Assembly: GCA_947846985.1 (NCBI GenBank) | Contig: CANTUZ010000001.1 | Location: 34,930,727 to 34,994,726, forward strand | Direction of reading: 5' to 3' | From: Fratercula arctica | Taxonomy: Eukaryota; Chordata; Aves; Charadriiformes; Alcidae | DNA: 64,000 nucleotides | Part shown: one piece after another, positions 1 through 11,935 of the stretch | How the letters are laid out: every line of letters begins with the position of its first letter | Numbering within the stretch: position 1 is the stretch's first letter | Translations under genes and position numbers: made by a program | Notes under the pieces: model-generated | Told to the model about the DNA's origin: nothing | The model's database searches: none | What the model saw: only the letters and a program-made list of their open reading frames with translations

Positions 1-1812
1 CATTGGCGAAAATATTCTTCCTGACCTATATGGCAATCAGCCTACACTCTGAAGCATGACATTTGATTACCTTGTCTTAGCATGCAGAACTGCAAATGTT
101 ATTAATGGTCATAAAATTATCCAACCCTTTTAAAAATCAGACACAGTATTTGACTTGATGACCTTCTGCAGTCATGAAATTCACATTCTGATTGAAATTG
201 TATCAGTCTGGAGGATCTGATAGAGCTCTGGTGCAAGTGTCACAGCTCTGCCACTGAGGTGGAAAGGAATCTTAATGAGCTGCTATGTAGGCAATGTAAG
301 TATCTTTGAGTTTCACTGTTTTCTGATTTATTCAAACAATATAGACAATAAAATGTAAGTTCGGTATACCTTGCATTTTCACTGGTAGTAAACAGGTACT
401 GGGTAATAGTTCATTAGCTTGCTTGCCCTTTAGCAGCACATTGCATCCACTGGAGCAGTTGCCACGCAAAAACCAGTGTGGTGAGCGGTATAGATGTAGC
501 AAGGGCAAGCATATTTATGCACGTCTCTTGTAATCATGGTCAGCTGGGACATGAAGAGTTTCTTTACGTATTCTTTTTGGAGTGTGAAGAGCAAAAGGGC
601 ACATCCTTTTCTACTAAATGTTCCAAAACAGGGTTTGCCAGGATGGCTAGTATTGCTTAAGTAGGAAAAAGGACGCCTCTTAATTTGGAAACCTGATGGC
701 AACATGTCAACATTATGAATTATTTAATTGCCAATTATCTGAAGCATCTGCTTATCCCTCAGAGTTAAACCATTTTTCATATGGCCAACCCCAAATCTTG
801 CCCGCATGCTAGCAAAACTAAAAGCCATCCATAACGTAATAAAATTATTTGCTTGTAGTATCAGAGTCGGCAGCAATGTATCAACTTAAGCATTTGTAAT
901 GGAAAATGTTTTCTAGCATGGTTATTATGCAGCGAATTGATCAGGGTGTTTAGGCTGAAACAGCCACACAATTTGCTCACTTCATGTGTTCAAGCTTCTG
1001 CGTAGATGGAGACAATCACTCTTTCTGCAATGCAACCCCGTTCAGAGAAGGCTCAGCTTTCCGAATCCAGTGAACACAGGATGTTGGATGAAACCTGACA
1101 ACGTTTTCTGCTGCTTGTCTCTAGGTTAGTCCTGCACTTGGTACTGGGAAGTGATTATTCTGCAGAGACACATGGAGTCAGTGGGGAGTGGTAAACTGCC
1201 ATTACTTATGCAAGAGCACGGGAGCATACGTTGAACTGACAAATTCTGTAGCATGTTACCATTTCCCAGGGGTCCAGCCCCAGATATGCAGGGGCTCCAT
1301 GTCCAGGGCTGCTGATCTGTGTCTGCAGAGCCAGTCCTGAACGTGAGAGTCTCCAAGTATTGAAACCGAGATGTGTCTGCCGTTACTGCTGGCAGGCAGG
1401 GAGACTTTATATTGGATGAGTGGAGAGTTTGGTCTCATGTGAAATCTGGCAACTATTGTGCAGATGTGCACGCAGCAACATCTGTGTCCACGACTCTCAC
1501 ATGCCTGTGGGAACTTTGCTGGGCACAGGGACCTTCTTTTAAACTTTAGATGACTTGATTGATGTGGGCATTTGGTATAAGGCCTTGGATGAACAACAGC
1601 AAGAGCATTGCAGTGGTTTTACTTCTCCTTTCCATTTTTTAAGTTATTTGAAATAGTTGCAACTTGCTCCCCTCCAAATCAAGTGCTTTCTGCAGAACTT
1701 GAATCCAGTTTCTGGCAGAGTTCACAAGAGGTACGAGCTGCACGTGCTTTCCCTTCCTTGCATCCTGCTTCCTTCTTCTTACAAAGCCTGAGAAACTCTG
1801 GTCTAGCTTCTA

Positions 1813-1833
1813 TTTTTTTTTTTTTTTTTTTTT
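1813..1833. repeat. Poly(T) run, 21 bases
   Basis: Uninterrupted T homopolymer followed by 'ctctaga'. No matching target-site duplication or cDNA-like sequence was seen next to it, so it is treated as a simple repeat and not as the tail of a retrocopy. Confidence 0.9.
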
Positions 1834-2639
1834 CTCTAGATAACTTCAACTCCCAGGAAGGAGTGGATACTTCAGGTCAGTTTGACATTTTAATCTCAGC
1901 AGTTTGCTTTTTATATTGAATCACTATGGAAGATAAAATATAAAGTGCAAGAGGGCTGTTCTTACCAGGCTAGTGCTCATGGTAGTGTGTAATGGTAAAC
2001 ACTTCTAGATTGGGCATTTGAGAAATGAATAAATGTTATGGAGAACTGAAGCTGAAGAAGAAGGATTATGTTTTTACAAAATACAGCTGTTAGGTCCCTG
2101 CCTCAGAGAAAGAAAACCCCACAACAACAGCTAGGTATGGCAGCCCTGGGTACACAGATCCCTCTCTGCAGGCGAGGCTGTTGCTGACTCTTTGATTATA
2201 TTACATACACAACGGCCCCATATATTCAAACTTTTGATACTCATATCTGCTAAAAATTCCTAATTTGGCAAGGATTAAGTGTTGTGGCTCTTTCATTGTG
2301 AACTGAATCTCTCAGACACCAATTAACATTTCATTGCTAAGACTAGTCGATTTGTTATTTGTAGCTCTGGCCAAATTCCTGCATTTGAACTTTAAAGGCT
2401 TTGTTTGTATGGTCTGTAGCACAGCAGAAAATGACAAAAACAGCTAAATCCTCTGTAAATAACATAAGCTAGAAAGGGCCAGCCTGCTGCTGAACTAATA
2501 CGATCCCCTTTCTGCATTATTGCAGGCTTTACTCATTTGCTGTTGTTTATAAATATCTGCAAAGTACAGTCCTGCTGAAAGCCACTTAGATACATAGGAA
2601 AAGCCTGGAGACACTAATGGGCTTGATTTGCTTGTCAAC

Positions 2640-3070
2640 AAAAAGGTGTTGAGTGCTATTTGAGATACCTACGTGTCCCAGAGGGCACTTAGAGGCTGCA
2701 CAGGTCTCCCTCAAGTCCCTTGTTCTGTCAGCCAGTACTGTGTTTCTGGTACCCTAAGACATCCCAAATGGCACATAACAGCACCTGTGTGCAGCTGAAT
2801 TGAACTCCTACAGGTAGGATTCATGTTGACATTGTAGGTACCTACGTTTAGATGTCCAGCTGTGGTGCAGAAGGTGCAGAATGGGATTTTGTTGCCTAAT
2901 GTGGGCACTTTTAGGGTCACTGTGTACATGCTAGCGTACCGGAATCGTCCACTTGGGGCAGGAAGATGTGGCACAGGACTTACAGGGCATTCATGTGCTT
3001 CTGGAGGGGCAGATGGAAGTGAAGGGGGTACCCTAGGATGGCACTAGGCACCTCAGTTCAGGCGGCTGTG
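2640..3070. repeat. Possible decayed dispersed repeat, unclassified
   Basis: This stretch contains several diverged versions of a word like 'ggtacct(a)' followed by G/T-rich text, near 2668, 2749, 2839 and 3029, plus repeated 'gggcactt' (2683, 2903). The composition differs from the AT-rich flanks. It resembles the look of very old interspersed repeats, but I cannot name a family and no terminal inverted repeat is evident. It could also be unique sequence with chance word recurrence. Confidence 0.3.
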
Positions 3071-5639
3071 TGAAGTCCAAGCTATCTAATGGGAAGTTTA
3101 TTCAAGAAACAGTGGAATAGCTAAGCTGCTAAATATGTTACGGATTAAAATTTTGGTAGTGGAAAAAAAAATCTATAGTTCTATTTCTATTTCTGTTCTG
3201 TCTGTGAATTTGTTCATCTCTGCTTTTTAATTGTTTATTTCACCTGTGCTTATATCCTTTCCCACTGAAATATAAACGAGATTATGCTTTTCATTTGAAA
3301 CGTATTCTCTTTAAGCATGAAGTCTCTTCAGGCATATTGCTATATTTGTGCCACATCAAATGTTGATATGACGCAGGAGAAAATTTGTTGGGACTGCTTA
3401 TTTATTTGTGGATTAGTACAGCATGTCGAGGCACACCAAAATATCCTGTTTACATTTCTATCAGTGAAAAGCACTTGTGATCCTTGGAAATGGGAAAAAT
3501 AACATGTAGATGTCCTTGCTGGGTGGCAAAAGGGCCTGTTGGAGAGGTTCTCACGCAAGAAAGGAATAATCAGCTTGTTGATGCACTATTTCAAAATGCG
3601 TGAGTATTCCAGGAAGGTTTGTTCTTTGTTCCCTGTGGTGATCCTCTTAGTCGGCAATAAACCAATATTCACAAAAGCATTATATCGAGTATGGCCAATG
3701 TCCTCCTCTTCACACATCTGATGCTGTGCATCTTTGTGGAAAAATTTTTTTGTTGTTATTTGTATAACTGCTGAACATGTATGGATAACTTGGCAGCTGT
3801 ATATCAACCATGCAGTGTCCTCTTCATAGTCCATCAGTCAGCCAAGAAAGCCCTGCCATCGACATCATAAAAAAGGAATTTTTAACAGTGAAAGGTATTT
3901 GTACTCCCTCTGACCCAATATATTATTTGTCAGCTTGCTCCTGGTTATGGACAGCTGTTCCATGCTACGGATACTCTAACAACAATTAAAAAGTATTAAA
4001 AAAATTGTTAGAACACATAATAAGTTAAAAAAGAATGAAAAAAAAGCCTAAACACCAACATTAAAATATATTGCCAATCTTTGGAAAACTAGCCGTCAGT
4101 AATTTAGGGGAAATCTAATACTTAAATCTCACGGGATTCCTAGACAATACCTTGGCAACATCTCATTCATAGGCAGTGTTACTAGTTTGAATGCTTCCTG
4201 TGACACATCACAAGTGTGAAAGTTTGAGCCTGGGACATATTTAGTCTGTGGTATGGTGTCCTTATAGTTTCCAGGGATGAAGTCTTTGAATAGATCCTTT
4301 TCAGGAAGTGAACATTTTCTCAAAAACCCACCAATTTTTACTTGGTTATGCTAAGACAATCTAAAAGCGTGGCAACAGCAGCCAAAAATTGTACTACATG
4401 ACTCAGATATTTAAATCTGTGCATACGAAGTCCCACATCAGTGACTGTCAGTCACAACATATGCCCACAAAGACCGCAATGCTAAATGTGTTCTACTATC
4501 ATGAGCATAATTGCTTTCTGAAACGTATGGTTGACAGGAACAGACAAAGGGAAGAGGAACAGAAGATCGATTTTCCACGTGTTAGTGTAGTCCATCTCTC
4601 TTCAGAAATGTTTTGACACAGCAGGTGTTTTTAAAACACTGTGACCAAGGGCTGTAAATACCTTTTAGCATGTCCATGACATACTTTAATAAAAAAGCAG
4701 TGTGTTTTGCCTTCAGGGTGATGGACTTTCATGCTGTCAGCCTCCCAGTTCTCTTGGTTCATTGTCTGTTCTCTTTTAAACTAGGACACCTATTGTATAG
4801 CTGGGTATAAAGAGGAGGAGATGTTTCATCTTTTATAAGGAAGTCCAAGGGGTAGAGTCAAAGACAAGAATAACTAAAAGATGTTTTGTCTTATGATGAA
4901 TAAGAATTAGATCCCAGTATCATACTGTCAAGCTCCACCACAACTATCCCTTTATTTAAGTTTTGTTCTATAGCACAAGGACTTCAAATCCTATTCATCC
5001 TCAACTTCAAGGGTAAATGCTTCCTTTATCAGCAGAAAGAACAAACTTAAGCCAAATGTCACATGCATTGGAAATTCACAACAAATTTCATAATGTGTAT
5101 TAACCCTCAAGAGGGAGATATGTGAACCCATAGTGAGAAAAGAAAGAGGCAACTTGCATGTGACTCTCAGGTTGGAACGTTTTCCCCTTTCCCCCTCATC
5201 TTTCCTTTACTTGCATTGTCCAAAATATAAGCAAACTGTATAACACAAAATTTGCAAGTACAGTTTCTGAATGCATTAGGTGGGTTAATTCCCTGGAGCA
5301 GTCAGTATTCTTTAGTGAGGAAAGCTATTGAAAAGGCTATTTTTTGCTTCAGTGCATGTGTAGGATAAAAATATTCAAAGGTTCAACTTTTATAGCATTG
5401 TAAACCTATTTTTTGGTGCTGGAACTGAAATGAAACAAGACAATATTGTGTGTTTTACACTTGCAGTAATATGCTAGTGCAAGGTTAAGTTGTGCTCATA
5501 CACTGGAACTTGGAATTTCACCCAAATATGAGTCATTAAGTACCTGGATATTTTTTTGTTAGTGTTTTTTTTCTTACAGAAAGGCATATATGCTGTAGTT
5601 CAGTACACAACAACAGTAGCTGTAAAGAAAGTAGAACAC

Positions 5640-6540
5640 TTTAATTATTGTGGAAGAGTGGGTGTCACATAAAGTTAGAGTTTGCTAACAAAATTTAATG
5701 ATAACTCAAAGTTGGGAGGCATTTTCAGTGCAGCAGAAGACTGGGATATTATGCAATGAAAAATTGCAATGTCTTGAGAACAGGAATAATAGAAATGAGA
5801 TTAAATTTAATAGAACAAAGTGTGAACTCCTGATTTTAGGGAATAATAATGATGTGGGGAGGGTCATAAGTTAGAAGTAGAAGCAGATGAGAAAAATCTT
5901 TGTGTACTAGCTGAACAGTATAAATATGAGCTGCTGGTCTGGTGTATTGATTAAAAAAATAAGTTCTGGGACATGTAAGGGAAACAGAGACCAAAGAGAC
6001 CTAATGCCATGCTGCTGCTGTACACTTATGAGACCTCCTTTGGAAAGCAATGTTCAGTTCGGCCACCTACCTCCAAGAAAAGGTGCGTTTAGAGTGGCAC
6101 AGGGGCACAGAAGTCCTAGAAATGTATTAAAAAAAGTGCAGGTTTTGTTTTAAGGGAGGAGATGAACAGAGCTAGGTTTGTTTAGCCTGCTGACTGTACC
6201 AAACTGAAAGCAAAGAAAGAACACGTTGCTGTCCATAAATATATCACAAGGTAAAACTTCAGACTATGAGCATTATTTAAATGAGGAGACAGCAGAAGAA
6301 CAGATGGATATAAACTAACCATGAATACATTTATCCTGGCAGATAGAGAAAAGTTAAAGCAAATTAACACATGAAGTTCAAAACCAGGTTTTCAATAGCA
6401 GTTACAGGGACAAAAAAAAATAAAACAGAAGTATTTTAATTTGAAATTTGATGATATGTGAAGTACATGATGTAATGTCATGCTTTCAATAGTAGAAAAT
6501 TGGACATCACTGACCCAGCACGTCCCTCAGTCCTATGTAC
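5640..6540 (+). mobile_element. CR1-type LINE fragment, + strand, reverse transcriptase end and 3' tail
   Basis: A 5'-truncated relic of a CR1 non-LTR retrotransposon in the sense orientation. The frame at 5688-5720 reads T-K-F-N-D-N-S-K-L-G-G-I, which aligns with the family motif K-F-A-D-D-T-K-L-G-G around the catalytic aspartates of the reverse transcriptase. Here the second catalytic Asp is replaced by Asn (FNDN, 5694-5705). Further on are text matching the conserved 'yet another paired glycine' C-terminal part ('ttatgagacctcc' near 6029, 'ggtttgtttagcctg' near 6175, 'gctgtccataaatatatcac' near 6227) and a CR1-like 3' end ('ccctcagtcctatgta' near 6524). Many stops and frameshifts show it is dead. 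It looks old, comparable with CR1 copies shared by turtles and birds; the subfamily cannot be fixed by eye. Ends are approximate. Confidence 0.8.
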
Positions 6541-7880
6541 GTGCAAGGTGGTGGCTATCTACGCCCAAGATCAGAAGACATATAAAGAGCTTTTTACTGC
6601 AGAGGAGAAGGGAAGGCAGATGAGAATTTACAGAGAAATATGAAGAGAAGCAATATACTGCTTTTTTATTTATTTTTTTTTTTAATTTTTTTTTTAATGA
6701 GAAAGATATACTCTTGAAAATAGCCGACCAAATTCTCTGTAATTCAGGATGATCTGGTGCATCACAAATGAACAGTTAATGGTAATAATAGAAGGATGCA
6801 TAGTGCTATACCCCGACATGGTTCTGAGGACTGTTCCATTAACGATCCACAAACTACCTGCATTTCTCTTGCATGGTGACATAATTCCGTTATGGAAATA
6901 TGCCTTTTGGGAGGATTAAAGAAACATAAATACACCCACACTGAAGAATCGAGTTAACTTGATGATAGCAGGAGCATTCTGACATGTTGAATCTCCAATT
7001 TTACACATGCTAGAGAACTGTAAAACCCCAGATGATAAATTCACTTTTTGTTAATCAACCTGACAGTGTAATATTAGGTATTACCTTTCTTTGGGTCAGT
7101 CTTTCCTCATGCAGCTCTCATTCTTGAGCCAACCAAAATGCAAAAATAAATAGCAACAAAGCAGTATGGATACAGAATCACTGGAGGTATGGAAAATCAA
7201 GATTTAAATATTTGTAATAAATTATGCAATGAATAAATAAATAATCCAATTACACAAACTTGTAATAAATCAGGGATTTGGGACAGATTCGCTTCATTAC
7301 AGATGAAGGTCTTAACCTCTATATCACTGGCTGTGCTGGAAACATTGGGTTGTTGCACATCAGCCCCCCCCTTCCCCTATCTCTCTCCTCCTCCGCGCAT
7401 CCTTCCTTTCCCTGACCTTTGCTGAGTTTCCATAGGGAGGACGTGTATGAAAAAATCCAGAGGGAAACCAGTGCGTGTTATAACTTGTGCCGAGTTTGGA
7501 TGGTAGCGGGACAAGAACTGAAAAGAATTGACCATTTAATTGTAGATAACAGCCTTTCTCCCCCTCCCAAGATTTATATTGGGAGATTTGGGCTACGTGT
7601 GCAGCAGCAGAAAAACAAGGATTTAAATTTAGCTATTTTGTGAACTGGAATTTCAGCTTTTTTAGATATTAAATACAGTCCACCTCCAGCAGCTTCCTTT
7701 TCACACAAGAAGTAAATACACTTTTAGCTGCTCATCTACAGGTATTCCAAAGTCAACTAGCTACAAACCTAATCTCATGCATAGCAACTGCTTTCAGGAA
7801 TAGTCTCATATGCCTTTCAGTAAAGCCTGCCTTGTTCATTGCCAGATAAAAATATCCTTGCCAAGTTTACCAAGCAGTTC
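6541..7880. other. Unique AT-rich stretch, no gene seen
   Basis: A low-complexity T-rich patch lies around 6662-6697 and an 'aataaataaat' patch near 7220-7245. A pyrimidine-rich stretch, 'ccccccccttcccc'-like, occurs around 7363-7415. No coding signature or recognisable mobile element was found. Confidence 0.55.
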
Positions 7881-10360
7881 AGAACTGATTTGCTTGAGTG
7901 ATCTTTTCCTTTATTATTTATTAGTTCCTCAGCATTTTTCATGTGCACAATTGATCAGTTTTGATTTATTTTTTTTTTCCTGTTTGTTGTCAAAAAATAT
8001 TAGCTAGTGCGGAATCTGAAACTTAACCTTGGAAAAACACCAGATAAAACACATTTACTCTTAATGGTTCCCAGTTTAAAATTACATTTGAGATTTGTCT
8101 ATTAGCTAATTTTTAATTCATTTAATGTATGGCGTCCTGATTTTGTGCTATGTAACATCTTAATCTCAATGGTATGTAGAACCAAATCAAATTCTCTACC
8201 GAAATCTAGCAACTTATGACTAACCTTGTACCTCTGTTATAAAAAATGGATACCTCATTAATTTGACAAATTCTTTTGTCCATAAACCATGTTAGATGAC
8301 ATTAAATATGCTACCCTCTATTCTTTATTAATCAATTTCCCTACCTGATGTTCCATTATTTTTCCCGAGATTGATGTCAGGCAGACAGGCTTATATTTAC
8401 CTAGACTATCCCATTTACTTTGAAAGCAAAGTACTGACATAACTCTTAGTTCCATCCAATGTTCAGGATCTACCACAGCAATACAAGATTTATTACAAAT
8501 AATAATAAATGCTCTAATAAAGCTTATTAGGCTTTACTTCTAACATTCCTAGGTGTATTTTTAAATAAAAGACACTTACCCTTAATAGCTGCTATTTGGC
8601 ATATAGTGTCTTTGTTGTTTTAAGTGTAACATTTCATCACCGTCTTTGTATGATATGACTACATCTGGCTTTTTCCCAGTCCCAGAGCAGAAATATTTGT
8701 TCAGCATTTCAGTCTCTTCTGCATTATTTTTGACAGCTGCATCGTATCCACTTAACAATGGACAAACACTGCTGTAAGGTTGCTTTTGCCCCTTAATGTT
8801 GTTTTCAGTGTACTAAACTCAGATAGCCATAGAATTCATCCTATATCCTTCTGTCTTCAGTAGCAATTTTCTGTTATTTCCAATTGTATCCTAAATTAAA
8901 GTGATCTAATCTATTCAGTTTTTCCCTTGTCTCCCTATCCAATCTGCTTATCTGAAATTATACATTGCCTTTATTTCTCTTTTAAGCTAGATTGGTCTAG
9001 AATAGACTTTGTCTTGACCGCAGTTCTTAGATGATCTCCAAAAATGCTTTTAAATATGTTTGCTATTGTTTTCATATTTTCCTCTTTTAAATTCTTCCTT
9101 TTATTGATTAAGCACAAACTTGTATTTATCTGTTTGAAAGTGGCCATTTTAAAGTAGCGGGTGTAAGAATTACTGGTTGTGTTACATTCTATTTGCATGT
9201 AATGAATATAATCAAGTTCTCACTTTCACTTAAGGAACCACTAACTTTTAGTCCTGGAATCAATTTTGATTTAGCTGTCAGGATGACATCTAGTACAAAA
9301 TTCTCTAAGGAGACACATAAAACTTTTTGATTTAGGAAATTTTTATCAATCATTGTTCAGAATTTCAAAGGTATTTTATTACTGGAAATGTCAAACCTGT
9401 AGAGCTATGTCTTTCACCCTGATATTCACCAGTGAAAAAGATTTTTTTAAAGCTCATATGGTACAGAAACTCTTTTCTCTTCTTCCTCTCCATAGACATT
9501 TGAAGTAGGGGTTGAAGGGACTGGTTCAACTCACTCCATGGCGTAGTTTGATAGTACGTAGCTGCCTGCAACTAATTGCCCTTGTCACACTCTCTGTGTT
9601 GGGAGATTGATCTGTAAACACTGAAAGCATTTACTGCATAGTTGTCAGGAGGTTGAAATTGGTTATTGCCACATACTGTCTCTTCTCCTCTTCTCTTGCC
9701 ACTGTATTTTTCCTAAATTGCTTACAGCGAGCGAGTTTAACATTCCTATCACAGAAATCTTCTTTCAAGTTCCAGAAATATCAAGCGGGTCAAATTCATT
9801 CTTATAGCACGAGCAGTTCCTGTTCTTCGTGTTTACCACACAAGCTCCTGCCATTCATGAATAGGCAATTAAAAAATTTATTTTTCTTTGTGTCATTCAG
9901 TGTCTTGATTAATTTTGTTCTTGACAGTTTGACTGCGCTAAATGAGTGTTTATTTGCTGCCCCTTTTTAATCTCCCCTTTTGTTGTAAGTTTAATGCCAT
10001 TATGACTACTCTAGTCAGCTTGTCCCCTGTAAAATTGATTTCCCCTTTAATGAGCTGGTAGCAGTGCAAACCACATAACTCCTCAGTTAGAAAATGGCTC
10101 TACAGTCCACCAAACTGAAAATCCCTCTCCCTCTTACACTGTCTCAAATTGTCAGTTTATTCTTAATAACTCCTCATTCATGTGTTCATTTCTGGGACAG
10201 GAGCAATCTCCAAAACTTCATCAAACTCTCTGAACTTTCTGAAATAACTTGTAACCTGTGAGGAGACACATGAAACATCACTAGTACCAATACATACCAC
10301 TACAAAATTAGATCTCCCCCACTCAGTTGGGTAAGGTTTTTTTTCCTTCATCAAAAACTC
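7880..10360 (-). mobile_element. Long ancient CR1 (amniote L3-like) relic, - strand, ORF1 to reverse transcriptase
   Basis: About 2.5 kb colinear with an old CR1 family that I recognise from reptile genomes, presented antisense. Reading the - strand 5' to 3', 10,303-10,277 encodes V-V-V-C-I-G-T-S-D, close to the V-H-V-G-T-N-D motif of the SGNH-hydrolase-like domain in CR1 ORF1. At 8389-8351 it encodes P-V-C-L-T-S-I-S-G-K-I-M-E, close to the reverse transcriptase motif P-V-S-L-T-S-I-P-G-K-I-M-E. At 8212-8168 it encodes L-D-F-G-R-E-F-D-L-V, matching the motif-A text L-D-F-S-K-A-F-D-T-V and keeping the first Asp. The roughly 1.9 kb spacing between the ORF1 motif and the RT motif fits an element without large internal deletions. 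Text at 8600-8800 and 9130-9450 also follows the family closely. Numerous stops make it non-coding now. The left (3') part beyond about 7930 fades and no terminal repeat is visible, so the copy is probably 3'-truncated. Confidence 0.85.
10277..10303 (-). pseudogene. Relic of CR1 ORF1 SGNH-like motif
   Basis: Nine codons on the - strand read V-V-V-C-I-G-T-S-D. In CR1 ORF1 the equivalent block V-V-V-H-V-G-T-N-D is part of the esterase-like (SGNH hydrolase-like) domain. His to Cys and Asn to Ser changes are present. This is the 5'-most identifiable part of the ancient element at 7880-10,360. The assignment depends on a short motif plus the correct distance to the reverse transcriptase of the same element. 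Confidence 0.7.
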
Positions 10361-11780
10361 TATAAGAAGGAATGTCCTAAAAGCCCTATCCTATAGGAAA
10401 AACTGGCAGTTTTGACTGTAATTAGCCTATCCAATACTTTCCATTATATAAGGTTATTGAAAAATTCCTTGAGAAGTTTCCCTTGTTTGCAATAAACTTT
10501 TGATATTTTGCAGGAGGAATGCTTTAGGGCAACAGAAATATCTTTTATCCATTGCAAGAAATTCGTTTCAGCTTCTGCTCCTTGCAGGTACCCTTTGGTC
10601 CAAGCACATCAACTTAGAAGAGTACTTCTGTTGCTGACTAAAGGCAAAGCACGTTGCTGCCATAATAGCTAAGCTCCCTAGGTTTGTGAAACACAAAAGG
10701 AGAGAGAAAGAGCTGGACTGAGTTCTTCCTCATGACTACTCCTTTCATTCAGTGTGTGAACCATCCCTCCATCATCCCTTTGGGGGAACACAGTTCTGTA
10801 GCTGCCATGTAGCAAGTTAACATGAGAACGGTCTGTGCTGCTGTGCTGCAAGCCCAGAGGTAAAACCATGCTCTTTTATGTAGGTTGTTGAAGTTGTGCA
10901 TTATCAAGTTTACTCTTTTCCTTTGCCTTTCAAGAATACCAGAAAAGAATATTCATTGACTGGTTAATATTTTAATGTAGATTCTGCATAAGATTTTAAT
11001 GCAATGTTAAATACTTGAAAGTTAGAAAATAGGTTGCCCATGTAAGTACACTCAAGAACTCTTGCCACAAATTGCTAGCAAAGGGTTTTGTACTTCATTT
11101 GTAAATGCTGTATCTTAATTACAAGAGAGAAAGGAGTCACATTAAAGCTCCATGAGAGAATAACTCCCTGACTTTTTGTCGTAGTTTTAGTATAGTGTTG
11201 GTATGTCTTTGAATGTAGCTAAAGCTATCGAGCCCCTTGTAGTAAAACCACTTATTGTTAAAGCTACACACACTGTCGAGGCTAGTTGTCTCCTCTGTTA
11301 GATTAGGGCAAGGGATGGGAAGTCATTGTACGGGATAAAGGAGAGAAGTGATGCCCAGAAAATTTGAACTTTCTACCAAGAAACTGCGTTACCTCATGCA
11401 AGTCTCAGCACTACATTTTAACACTGCAACTTCTCAAAAATGCATAGAGCCTAAAAGCCCTATCCAACCCATAAATAGCCTACTGAACAAATCATAGTTT
11501 GGTACTGCCAGCCAGTGCCCGGGTTGCCCAGCTTGGCAGTGATGCTAGAGTGCCCTGAAGGTGACGCACCATTTTGTATCCTTTCCCTTTATGCATTTTT
11601 AGGACATCAGCCTCTCTAGACTGTAATCAACAATGCACATAGCTTGTAGAGGAAAGAAAAGCTGGAGGCAAACCTTCTATTTTTTACTCAGTTGAGAACA
11701 GAGAAAGTGGACAAGTGACAATTTTACCTTTAGTAAGCAATTTACCCACCACAATTGTGTGTGATTGTATGCACTTTAGC
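10361..11780. other. Unique stretch, no gene seen
   Basis: No recognisable exon, RNA gene or mobile element. Sequence is mixed composition, with no long homopolymers. The ancient CR1 could extend a little into the left margin (to about 10,450), but I cannot support it. Confidence 0.5.
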
Positions 11781-11784
11781 ACTG

Positions 11785-11935
11785 AAAAGCTCCTTTCAAA
11801 ACATGACTCCAGTTTCACTATGCCTCAGTTTCCTTATGTCTAAGCCAGCGATAACTCCCACTTCAACAAAATATTGTCAGCAACGTTTGTGAAGTTGTGA
11901 AGTGTTCTGTAATCTTCACATGCCAGCTGCTCCAT
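11785..11935 (+). repeat. MIR-like / amniote tRNA-SINE relic
   Basis: Contains the hallmark SINE core 'tgcctcagtttcctta' (around 11,820) followed by a degraded 'gataac..' block and a tail 'gaagttgtgaagtgttctgtaa' that resembles the 'aagtgctttgtaa..' end of MIR-type SINEs. The tRNA-like head is not clear, so this is probably a core-plus-tail fragment. Family-level naming (MIR versus another amniote SINE sharing the same core) needs an alignment. Confidence 0.55.

Larger units (their letters stand above)
1..5640. other. Non-coding AT-rich stretch, no gene seen
   Basis: I find no exon with a recognisable protein signature, no RNA gene and no clearly classifiable mobile element here. The open frames are short (about 60 to 103 codons) and have no domain I recognise. 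A pure T run lies at 1813-1833. The segment 2640-3070 is somewhat richer in G+C and carries recurring 'ggtacc/tacct' words; it is described separately as a possible decayed repeat. The rest reads as unique intergenic or intronic DNA. Confidence 0.6.
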
